From NCBI GenBank assembly GCA_963691705.1, contig OY829537.1:68717352-68781351 (forward strand): 64,000 bases of DNA, read 5' to 3'. The notes below the pieces were generated by a model that saw only the letters and a program-made list of their open reading frames with translations, made no database searches and was not told the DNA's origin. Source of the stretch: Viola odorata. Its lineage: Eukaryota; Streptophyta; Magnoliopsida; Malpighiales; Violaceae. Shown here piece after piece: positions 10,628 to 20,769 of the stretch (within the stretch, counting starts at the first letter, position 1; each line of letters starts with the position of its first letter). Made by a program: the position numbers and the translations under genes.

Positions 10628-12257
10628 ATGACAGAGCATGGTAGAACAGAGGAGGCATTGAAAGCAAAAGTAGCAGAACTGGAGGAACAAATTCGGACCG
10701 TTACGGAAAGGGTTGAACAAGCCGAAAAGGAACGAGATAAGGCGACAATCGACTTTCCACCTGGTTTTTATCCATTTTCCACTCAAGTGACAGAGTCAAC
10801 CGCTTCATCTGTCATGGCTGGTTTATCCAGGCTTCCACCATTCTCCGGGGAGGAGGTCAATTGGAAATGGCAGCCCCCTTTCATTAATCTTAACCCCAAC
10901 CTTCAGTTCATCACGTCAGCTATCCCGACCTCTAGAATTGGCACCACCGAACAAAGTGCACTGTTCGGGCTTACCTTTGACCCCGGCAGGAAAGGGGGTC
11001 ACGCAGAATCTCAGAACTTCCTCCCGCCGCAGAGTCATTCCATCGTCCGCTTGAAATCTCAATGCTTTCTCCCGCCTCAGAGCCATTCCACCCAAGTCAC
11101 GATTCCTTTATCTTTGGAAACGCAACCTCCGGAAGGCATTCTTACACAACCACTGGTCATTGTTAGGCATCCGCCAGTTGGTAGTTCTGGCGCTGTTGAA
11201 GTAGAAGTGCCGAGAGTCGACAGGTTGAGCTTGTTAGAAGAGAGACTACGGGCTGTCGAAGGGACTGACCCCTTTAATCCTGCAGGACCTGTAGACCTGT
11301 ACATGGTACCGAGAATTACGATGCCACCGAAATTCAAGGTTCCAGAATTTGAGAAGTACAGGGATTGAATGCCCCAAAACTCACCTTAAGATCTACTGTA
11401 ACAAGATGGCTGAGGTAATCCATAATGAGCCGCTGCTGATCCACTTGTTCAGAGAAAGTTTGGCCAAACATGCATTGACCTGGTACATGAATCTGGTTAG
11501 GGATAGAATCAGGACGTGGAGAGATTTGTCTGACGCCTTCTTTAAGCAGTACAAGTTCAACATGGAAGTGGCGCCGGACCGTTCTGATCTGCAGAACCTG
11601 GAGAAGAGAAGCGATGAATCGGTGAAGGCTTATGCTCAGAGATGGAGAGAATTAGCCGCCAGGATCTCTCCTCCCTTGAGCGACAAGGAACTCATATCCA
11701 TTTTCGTGAACACTTTCAAGGTTACTTACTACAACTATCTCATCTCCAATTCGTCGAACAACTTTTTCGACATAGTCCAGGTAGCAGAGAGGGTGGAGCA
11801 AGGGATTAAATTCGGAAAGATAGTTATTTCCGCGCCTGAGGAAACACCCAAGAGAACTCTCATTACGGAGGAAGATATCAGTTATGTCACCCATCGACCA
11901 AGTTGCGGGCAACCTTTTCCATCACCTCTACCACAATCCACACAATCTAAACCACAAAACCCACCAAATAACCGTAAGAATAGGGAGCCACTGCCACCTC
12001 TTCCCGTTCCTTTGGGAGAGATTTACAAGCATCTATTGGCAGCAGGACAAATTGTACCCATTCCGTTTCAACCTCAACAACCTCTTTACCCAAAATGGTA
12101 TGACCCTAATGCAAGATGCGAGTACCATGCTGGAGCTCAGGGCCACACAATAGAAAACTGTTTCGCTTTTAAAGGAAAGGTTAATCACTTGCTCAAAAGC
12201 GGATGGATCTCTTTGGAGGGGTTAGCCGAAGGACTTTATCCGACCACCAACCCTTGA
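10628..12257 (+). pseudogene. gag: Tat-1 gag, one frameshift
   Basis: The first ATG gives MTEHGRTEEALKAK with a charged heptad-like stretch (LEEQIRTVTERVEQAEKERDK) that could form a coiled coil. A proline-rich section follows, then the gag core: KFKVPEFEKYR, CPKTHLKIYCNKMAE, TWYMNLVRDRIRTWRDLSDAF, QYKFNMEVAPDRSDL, AYAQRWRELAARISPPL. Near the C-terminus CEYHAGAQGHTIENCFAFK is the zinc-knuckle-like motif of Tat gags. The frame changes near 11360, where one frame stops and a second runs to 12257. Apart from that it is open for about 540 codons, much better kept than the Athila genes nearby. Protease and pol do not follow. Confidence 0.87.
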
Positions 12258-14459
12258 ATGAACGCTCTCCAGGCCACAGTGGACCCATTTAGCTTATTCA
12301 TTCAGTGAAGCTATCCAAAATATTTTTGTACACAGTCGAGCCTATGACTATAAACCAGGGCGCTTCGTGGGAGGCCACCCACGTGTTCTTTTAAGTATTT
12401 CTACTTTGTTAAATCTAGATTTTGGAATATCTTTTCCTCTAAATTTACTATTTCATTCCCTTTATTTTATTTTATTTTAGACACCGCGAGACCGGGGGGC
12501 AAGCAGGTGAAATGTTTGAGCACATTTTACCGGGGGGCAAAGCACATAGAGCGATAATTCGCAACCACGAGCCCTATGCGTCATTTTCAAATCATCGTCA
12601 CTACAAGATAGAGAAGTCCTCCTCCTACTGGACCCAAATCAACAAATGCGATCTTGTTCTGTGATATGACAATATGCACCCTACACGGCTCCTGGCCGTA
12701 GGTTTAAAACTCAACCATGATCAAATCTTTCATGTTTTGAATTTGATCATCACAAATAAGATGTCCCCAAGTGCACAACATACGGTGAAGATCAACCCTC
12801 CAATTGAGCAATGATTGGTCGGATTCCCCGATGGCAACTTGAATCTCCAGGCTACTTTGGCAAACTATTCCGATCACTCTGGAAATTTCCTTTATGATCT
12901 GAAGAGGTCCTCGAGATTCTTCAACTTATTGCATCCTTTCCTAAAAAATAGAGAATCTGTTTCTACAGGGTTTCATTGGCAGCCCAGAAGATTTCTCCTT
13001 GAGCAGTCAAAGAGGGAAAGAGTGTTAAAGGTGTTTCTCCCTTGCTATATAATGTAAGGACCATCTACAAATAAGTTGGTCTTTCTGGAAGTAGACCACC
13101 TCATTCTGCATGGAAAACAAGCAATCTCAAGTTTCATTTTGAGTTCGCCTTTCCCAAGCGATTTGATCAACTCCAGAAGCGATTCAATTGCTTCTAAGGA
13201 CTTCTGAGTGAGCATTAGCATCCAAATACAGATGAATCTGCAAAGTGTCTGATTGGACATGCACTTACTTTTGGCAAAGTATTCAAGTGGAGCCATTATG
13301 ACATCAACATCCAAATGAGCCGCGACGTCCAAGACATTCAAGTAGGGCATCAGCGAAGCATCAGGGAGTCTTGACGTCCAAGAATCCGAATCATACTGGG
13401 AGTCCCTGCATAAAGCCTCACTAGAAAAGGGAGAGTTTAAAACCTATTGATTACATTGTCCATTTTCTTAAATCATTCTTCAATCCTACCCATTGTTTCT
13501 CCTTTATTTTTGCAGGAACTCGAATCGTACCATGATTATTTGCACGATGCTAAGCGAGACTGAGGAATCCTCCACTTAGCAACTCTTGAGTAACCATCTT
13601 GTGTACCTTCACTGCCCTGTCGCGCGTATCAGGGAGTCCATTATGCATTCTACACTGGGGCAACCTTTTGGAAACATTCCACTTTCATCTATGTTATGCG
13701 CACCTTGCGCTGACTTTAGCACTTTTGCTGCACACATCCAGAGAAGTCCACTTACCTCTCTGCCTATTCAAATTTTGTATGAACATTCTGCATTCATTCC
13801 CACATTGGGGGAGCAACATTTTAGATTGTCCATAAATTGTCGTGAGTGGTCACACCCTCATGCTTTGTTGATGAAAATTGTTAAGATTTTATTTATTTAT
13901 TTATTATAAACAAAATCCTTTGAATAAAATCCACACTACCCTCAAATTTTTCAAACCTTCCCTAAATTGAGCATGTTCAACATGTTAATGCATCATGGAT
14001 AACTTGTGCATCCATTTGAAATTATATGACATGCATGATCTCGGCTACTAGCTCTTATATCTGCAGCATGCTTTAGATGTAAGCAATCACAAACACATCC
14101 CTGTGAGCATTTTGGGCCTTCATGCCTTATTTCTTTCATGAGTGCAAATGACAAACTAAGTGATAGTTAGATTTGCATAATATCCAGGGTACATGCACAT
14201 TTAGACATGGGATAGCTGTAAGATGATAGGGGACTTTGCTCTTTGCTTCCACCGTTCTTTGGTCTTCTCATTCTTTCATCTGCTTTGGCTTTTTATTCAA
14301 GCCGCTTGTAAAATCTCTTGCCTCCGCTTGAATTCTTTAAATAATGAGCAATGCCCAACTAAGGTTGTTAACCGAAGTTAAGGTGTACATCGAATTTGGT
14401 TTGCACAAGAGAGGTTGCAAAATCTCCGAGGATCGTTGATGGTCAACGCCGGAAGGAAA
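12258..14459 (+). other. Tat-1 non-coding region after gag
   Basis: No coding sequence recognised. Two CCGGGGGGCAA motifs at about 12493 and 12530, and a text like GTCGAGCCTATGACTATAAACC near 12335, resemble the stretch that follows integrase in Tat elements. This suggests that gag was joined to the post-pol region by deletion near 12258. A 101-codon minus-strand frame at 13045-13350 has no recognised homology. Confidence 0.55.
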
Positions 14460-15784
14460 CCAAGCCAAAAAACAATAATCAAAATCAAAAATCAAGATTT
14501 GGGGGCCTTTGCCAAGGACGAAAGGGAGAACAAACCAAACAAAAATTGCACTTGATTTGCTCGCTCAGAAAAAATCAAAAAAATCAAGAAAAATCAAAAA
14601 ATCAAAAAAAAAATCAAAAAAAAAATCAAAAAGTGTTCAAAGAACACAGTCAATAAAAAGCAGAAGCAAGTGCAAAAAAGGGGCCCCAGGGTCAGCTCTA
14701 AAAAAACTCCATCCAAAAAAATCACCCCCGTGAAAATCCAAGAACTTGGGCACAGTGCCCTCAAGACGATCAAGATGAAGCATCTCCTGCGAAGATTGGG
14801 CACTTTGCCCTCAAAACGGTCTCAAAAAGGAAAAGAGACCAACCTCAATGAAAATCACAAAATGGGGCACAGTACCCCCAAGACGAATAAGAAGGAGCGT
14901 CCCCATGAAAATGCAAGGACGAATACGCTTCGCCGACAACAGAAAAACCTCAAAAGGGAAAAGAGACCATCTCCAGCAAAGGTCGAAGAAGATGTGTACC
15001 TTGCCTCCGGTTAGCAACCTCAGTTGAGTATAGCTCATTAAAAACTCTCTCTTCTGCCAAAAAGCACTCTCTTCCTAAAACAGATTCCTTCTTCTTTTTT
15101 CTTTCTATCTAGCCATGACATATTTCTGTTCTCTTACAAAGTCCTCTCGATTATATGAATGCCCATGCATGTGCATCTTCGTATGAGGTTTATTCACTCG
15201 GATTGACATTGCAAATCTGATTTTGTGCTATGTTTGTTGCATTTTCATGAGTGTAAACACGTAGCCCTGTTTCTGAGTATGAGCGCAAACACCAATATCC
15301 GGTGAGGATTGCTTACGCCTACATGTTGTGGGAAATTCTTATCCTTGAGGTCGTTATCTCTTGGGCAAGATGCAAATGCTTTTCCAGGCTTGTGTCAAGC
15401 ATGCTTGTACGATGGAAACTGGATGACATCTTCTCCAGAGCGGCATAAACTTGTTGAACTTTCTCTTGATAGGGAAGTTGTTTTTATCAAACGCTGGGGG
15501 CAAACCTTAGGGTAGTGTGGAAATACTTTCATATACCACATACATGATTTGATCTCATTGAATTTTCCATTTATCAATTGCTTTCTCTTTTTCCATCCAT
15601 ATTGCTGCTCCGTATTTGTTTCCTCCTTATTTGCAGGATACAGGTATGCGTCGGTGAAATCTCACACTGTGATCAATCTCTTCCAACAATTCCGTCCAAT
15701 GAGCATTCGAATGGAGTACGTTACCACTCCTCAATCAACTTCGTATGGCGGCCCATCTTCCCCACCATCCAAGGAGCATTCGAA
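14460..15784 (+). repeat. A-rich and degenerate repeats in Tat-1
   Basis: 14560-14640 is a slippage-prone AAAATC/AAAAATC run. From 14750 to 14960 phrases like GGGCACAGTGCCC..AAGACG recur three times in imperfect form. 15011-15700 shows nothing distinctive. A 21-bp phrase starting GCATTCGAATGG occurs at 15703 and again at 15777, just before the first clean tandem block. Confidence 0.6.
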
Positions 15785-16372
15785 TGGAGTACGTTAGCCC
15801 ACCTTTCAAACTTCGTGTGGCGGTTCAAAACCCCACCTTTCAAACTTTTGTGTGGAGGTTCAAAACCCCGCATTTCAAAAATTTGTGTGGCGGTTCAAAC
15901 CCCACATTTCAAACTCTCGTGTGGCGGTTCAAAACCCCACCTCCCAAACTTTTATGTAGGGTTTTGACATTTCAAACTTTTGTGTGGCGGTTCAAAACCC
16001 ACATTTCAAACTTTGGTGTGGAGGTTCAAAACCCCACATTTCAAACTTTTGTGTGGCGGTTCAAAACCCCACCTTTCAAACTTTCAGGTGGCGGTTCAAA
16101 ACCCCACCTTTCAAACTTTTGTGTGGAGGTTCAAAACCCCACCTTTCAGAATTTTGCGTGGCGGTTTCAAAACCCCACCTTTCAAACTCTCGTGTGGCGG
16201 TTCAAAACCCCACCTTTCAAAATTTTGTGTGGCGGTTCAAACCCCACTCTTCAAAATTTCGTGCGGCGGTTCAACACCCCACCTGTCAAAACTTCGTATG
16301 GCGGTTCAAAACCCCACCTTCCAGAATTTTGTGTGGCGGTTCAAATCCCCACCTTTCAATCAATAAAGGATT
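15785..16372 (+). repeat. tandem-repeat block 1, 35-bp unit, about 15 copies
   Basis: The unit is GTGTGGCGGTTCAAAACCCC followed by ACCTTTCAAACTTTT, 35 bp. Because 35 is not a multiple of three and the unit has no stop, all three forward frames stay open, which makes four overlapping false frames. Copies differ by a few substitutions and single-base indels. Confidence 0.92.
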
Positions 16373-16545
16373 TAAGCTGACATCCGACGGGCAGCAGCGT
16401 CCGGAAGGATCCCACACCAACCTCCCAGTGGGCAGCAACGTCTGAGTGGAGTTTTCATTTTCAGCATCAACCTCCGACGGGCAACAGCGTCCGAAGAAGG
16501 ATTTCAGGGGGCAACAACGCCCAAGTGAAGTTCACAGCTACTTTA
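16373..16545 (+). repeat. tandem-repeat block 2, CCGACGGGCAGCAGCGTCC type
   Basis: Three to four imperfect copies of a phrase ACGGGCAGCAGCGTCCG spaced about 45-60 bp, directly after block 1 and unrelated to it in sequence. Confidence 0.7.
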
Positions 16546-16574
16546 TTTACCTTTCTAGAATTTACTTTCCTGCA

Positions 16575-17260
16575 CTGAATGTTGACGCGGCTCAGTCCCG
16601 CAACATGCGTCTGTTATGCTTTTGTTTGAATGTTGGCGCGGCTCAGTCCCACAACATGCGTCTTCTTTGAATGTTGAAGCGGCTCAGTCCCACAACATGT
16701 CTTTTAAAGGTGTGAAGGGTCACGCCCCTACATCTTGTCTTTTTTAATGTTGTGAAGGGTCACGTCCCCACAACATGTCTTTTAAAGGTGTGAAGGGTCA
16801 CGCCCCCACATCTTGTCTCTTCTTAGCGTTGTGAAGGGTCACGTCCCCACAACATGTCTTTTAAAGGTGTGAAGGGTCACGTCCCCACATCTTATCTTTT
16901 TTAATGTTGTGAAGGGTCACGTCCCCACAACATGTCTTTTAAAGGTGTGAAGGGTCACGTCCCCACATCTTGTCTCTTTTTAGCTTGTGAAGGGTCACGT
17001 CCCCACAACATGTCTTTTAAAGGTGTGAAGGGTCACGTCCCCACATCTTGTCTTTTTTAATGTTGTGAAGGGTCACGTCCCCACAACTTGTCTTTTAAAG
17101 GTGTGAAGGGTCACGTCCCCACATCTTGTCTCTTTTTAGCGTTGTGAAGGGTCACGTCCCCACAATTTGTCTTTTCAAGGGTGTGAAAGGTCACGTCCCT
17201 CACATCATGTCTTTATCAAATGTTGTAAGCAGTCATGCCCCACAACATGTGTCTTTGTTC
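16575..17260 (+). repeat. tandem-repeat block 3, dimeric 78-bp unit
   Basis: It begins with three copies of TGTTGACGCGGCTCAGTCCC type, then about seven copies of a 76-80 bp dimer made of two ~39-bp halves sharing GTGAAGGGTCACGTCCCCAC. One half ends ACAACATGTC and the other ACATCTTGTC. TTTTAAAGGTGTGAAGGG recurs at about 16702, 16782, 16859, 16937, 17013 and 17093. Confidence 0.9.
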
Positions 17261-17389
17261 GTCTCCACACACTTTACTTTTCGCAAATTACTTTCTGTTT
17301 GTATTCACATTCCTTTAACTTGCGTTAAAATTTATGCACTACATCCTTTTAAAATTTCCAACATATCATTCTGCATTTACATTTTCTGC

Positions 17390-17880
17390 ATCAATCAGCT
17401 ACGGCCTACGAGTACGACCCTCGACGGAGCTGAAATTTACATTTTCTGCATCAACGTCCGAGGCTTGCGGTGTCCCCGTTCGGATGTCAAATTTCATTCT
17501 TGCATAGAGGTTCGAGACTTGTGGTGTCTCCGTTCGGATCTCAAATTTACGTTTTCTGCATCGACGTCTGAGGCTTGCGGTGTCCCCGTTCGGATGTCAA
17601 ATTTCATTTTTGCATAAAGGTTCGAGACTTGTGGTGTCCCCGTTCGGATCTCAAATTTACTTTTTCTGCATCGACGTCTGAGTCTTGAGTGCCCCCATTC
17701 AGATGTCAATTTCATTCCCTGCACAGAGGTTCGAGACTTGCGGTGTCCCCGTTCGGATCTCAAATTTACATTTTCTGCATCGACGTGCGAGGCTTGCGGT
17801 GTCCCCGTTCGGATGTCAAGTTTCATTTCCTGCACAGAGGTCCGAGAATTGCGGTGTCCCCGTTCGGATCTCAAGTTTAC
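17390..17880 (+). repeat. tandem-repeat block 4, dimeric 110-bp unit, four copies
   Basis: Two ~55-bp halves alternate, both containing GGTGTCCCCGTTCGGAT. One has GACGTCTGAGGCTTG and the other GAGGTTCGAGACTTG. The GACGT phrase recurs at about 17453, 17562, 17673 and 17783. Confidence 0.9.
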
Positions 17881-18025
17881 ATTTCTGCAATTTACTTTTC
17901 AGCCCACTATCAGGGAAGTCATCATTTACATTTCTGCAATTTACTTTTCACCCCGTTATCAGGGAAGTCGTCAGTTACATTTTCGCCAATTTACATCTCA
18001 TCCTATTATCAGGGAGTGCATTTAC
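17881..18025 (+). repeat. tandem-repeat block 5, 51-53 bp unit, three copies
   Basis: Unit ATTTACATTTCTGCAATTTA then CTTTTCACCCCGTTATCAGG. The TATCAGGGA phrase recurs near 17908, 17959 and 18007. It ends about 100 bp before the PPT. Confidence 0.8.
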
Positions 18026-18120
18026 ATTTTGCATCTTTTCAAACCATTGCTGGGTTCGGGAGCAACCATCTTTACTGCTCATAAAAAATCTCGGTTACAC
18101 ATAATTTTTGATAAGACAGT

Positions 18121-18134
18121 AAAGAGGGGGCAAC
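18121..18134 (+). other. Tat-1 polypurine tract
   Basis: AAAGAGGGGGCAAC lies immediately before the 3' LTR start TGTTGCTACCC. It is the expected plus-strand primer. Confidence 0.75.
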
Positions 18135-20764
18135 TGTTGCTACCCGATTTTGGATTCTAAAATTTTTCGCCTTTCACATTATAAACGTCATTTTTCTAAA
18201 ATCACATGTCTGTTTATTTTTATCTAACTGATGTTTATTTTCACGCCTAATGTCATTTAAATTTTATTTCATACTTTTTTTACATTTTTATCACTTTTTC
18301 CGTTCGAACCCGTGTCGGTCCCCGAGTCAAATTCTCAAAGCCGATGGTCGAACAACTTTGGTCATTACTTTTTATTATTTTTCTAACTAGCACTCTCTCT
18401 TTGCATTTTGTACAATTTTTATTTCAGCATTTTCTTACCCTCGAACTTTTATTACTTACAAGCTAATTTTTATCGAACTGTGCGGCGAACCTTTCGTCGC
18501 TCACTGTATGTTAATTATTTCAGCTTATTTTATTCTACATTTTAGTATTTTTGGTTCGAGTTTTTATCTATTTTCAGGCGAAGTTACTCGTACCATTGGC
18601 TCGAACCAATAAATAAATACTTTCCATCTCCATCTCATCACAACCATTGGATTGATCAACCAATGGATGGTCAACCATCCAATGGTCATCCTTTTTCTCC
18701 TTTAAACCATCCTACATTCCTCTTTTCCCTACAGTTGAGTCACCCTCGTACTAACTTCCATCAAGCATTTAATTTCCCTCACCTTCGTACTCATCTACCC
18801 TCTCCATTTTCCAAGCCTACCCGACCTCTAACCATCATCATCATCATCCCTACTCCCTCATTCGGTACTCAATCTCCTTAAATAGCTAAGGAAATTTTCT
18901 CAAGAAAAAAGGAGGGGGTTTGAGCAAGAAAAGAGAGAAAAGGGAGGAGAGAAAAACGCAACCCCTCCATAACCACTGCCCTCCGTCGCCGCCGTACTGC
19001 TGCAGCCTCGCCTGCCCATGGCGCCGCCACTGCTTTGCTCCGTCACTGCTTTGCTCCATCGCCGCCGTACTGCTGCAGCCTCGCCCGCCCATTGCGCCGC
19101 CACTGCTTTGCTCCGTTACTGCTTTGCTCTATCGCCACCGTACTGCTGCAGCCCTGCCACCCTGCATCGCCGCTGCTGTGCTCCGTCGCTGCTCGCCTGA
19201 CCATTGCATCGCCGCTGCCTTGGCCCCGCCGGGCTGCTGCTCTTGCCGTTGCTGAGCTGCTGCCACACACCACTGTTCGCCGCTGCCGGCTTGTTGCTGC
19301 ACTGCCTCTGCCGCGCCTTGCTACTGCCACTACCACCTCGCCGCTGCTGTTGCCTTGCCGGCGCTGGACAAGGAAGACATTGCTGCCGAAGTGCCGCCGT
19401 GGCTCCATCGCCGCTCGTGCTGCGCTGCCCTGCACCATGGCTGCTGGTCCCGCTTGGTCCAAGGAAGAAGAAGAAGATGGGTTGCCATTTAATTGGTCAT
19501 GGGCTTGTGCTAAGCCCAAGCGGGAAAGGAAAGAAGAGAAGGAGGTTTGGTCTCATTTTAATTGATCATGGGCTTGTGCCAAGCCCAAATGGAAAACAAG
19601 AAAGGGCTTGGCCCTTGACTAGATTTGGGCCCAGCTGTTGGGCCCAATTTCTAGGCCCAGTGGGCCTAGTCCAAATTTGCAGTCCATCGCATTTATTTTT
19701 CGTACTTTTTTCGTACACTTGTACTGTTTATTTAATTTTCACACTTGCACGTTTAGTTTAATTTTCCGTATGCTTGCATCGTTAATTTTCGCACTTGTAC
19801 TATTTATTTATTTTCTGCACTCGTACCGTTTGTTTACTTTTTGCACTTGTACTGTTTATTTATTTTTTGCACTCATGTACTGTTTATTTACTTCCGCTCT
19901 CGTATTGTTATTATTCATAGGCTTGCTTGCTTGTACTGTTTATTTAATTTTTGTATGCTCGTGCTAATTATTTATTTTCGTATGCTTGCATGTTTAATTA
20001 TTAATTTTCATATGCTTTTGCATGTTTAAATTATTCTGCTCGCGCTTAATCATCAAAAATAATCATTTCACTTGCGTACAATAATTTTGATGCCGATTAT
20101 TCGAATGCTCTTCTTGTTTAACTAATTATTTTTGCATGCTCTCAAATACCTAAATAATTGTTCTGCTCCCGTTTAATTGCTAAATTAATTATTTCGCCTA
20201 CGTACGATAAGTCGTTAAATATTTATCTACTTTTCGATTATCATTTCCCAAACTAATGATCTCGACTTTGTAGGGCAAATCAATCGACGCCCTTCACAAG
20301 TACGCCTCCTAACTTCGATCCAAAAGGGTAAAACCGTCCATACCCTTCTCAAGTAAACATTTCTCACCCTTTTATTTATTCCAAGCTTTTCAGCATATAT
20401 ATCCGTATGCATGACTATTTAAATAAATCCCTTGGGCATGATCACGTAAATTAGGATTTTATTTTTCAAACATGATTTTTAGCACCTCTTTCTCCGGTAA
20501 CCTTTTTAGGATGTGACTCGGGTGCCTAACACCTTCCCGAGTCCATAAATCGACCCCGAACCGCAGTTCTCGGGTTCAGACCCATTTCGCCTTAGTTTTT
20601 TTTTTATTTTTTTATTTTTATGCATGACAAATAGGTTCCCTAAACCTAGAAATAAATTAGGGTGGCGACTTCATTGCATCATGTGAGATGAGTCCAATTT
20701 TGTCTCACATTCTAGTCCCAAACCCGCGTCGCATTAGGATAAAATCCGAAAAGGTGGTGCGATA
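18135..20764 (+). repeat. Tat-1 3' LTR (2630 bp)
   Basis: Same start and end as the 5' LTR. It is 45 bp longer, mostly because the GC-rich block holds an extra copy of a CCGCCACTGCTTTGCTCCGT-type phrase near 19090-19140. Most other differences are single substitutions. GGAGC (20765-20769) follows and completes the TSD. Confidence 0.92.
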
Positions 20765-20769
20765 GGAGC

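Larger units (their letters stand above)
6687..20764 (+). mobile_element. Tat-1, non-autonomous Tat/Ogre-lineage element
   Basis: Bounded by a perfect 5-bp TSD, GGAGC (6682-6686 and 20765-20769). Order: 5' LTR, tRNA-Arg-type PBS, AT-rich leader, gag, long non-coding region with tandem-repeat blocks, PPT, 3' LTR. No protease, RT, RNase H or integrase motif was found between 12258 and 18134. Known Tat/Ogre elements carry gag-pol and a variable repeat-rich 3' region, so pol seems to have been deleted. Mobility would have needed proteins from a relative. Confidence 0.9.

Noticed and set aside
13045..13350. 101-codon minus-strand frame in the Tat-1 non-coding region
   Set aside because: No recognised domain, low-complexity surroundings, no support beyond length.
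15578..16445. Four overlapping forward open frames with FVWRFKTPPFKL / GGSKPHLSNF repeats, looking like a repeat protein
   Set aside because: They are all three frames of one stop-free 35-bp DNA repeat in a non-coding retrotransposon region.
16700..17260. Regular short repeats with spacer-like segments, CRISPR-like at first sight
   Set aside because: The spacers are themselves repeats (dimeric satellite), and the context is a plant retrotransposon.
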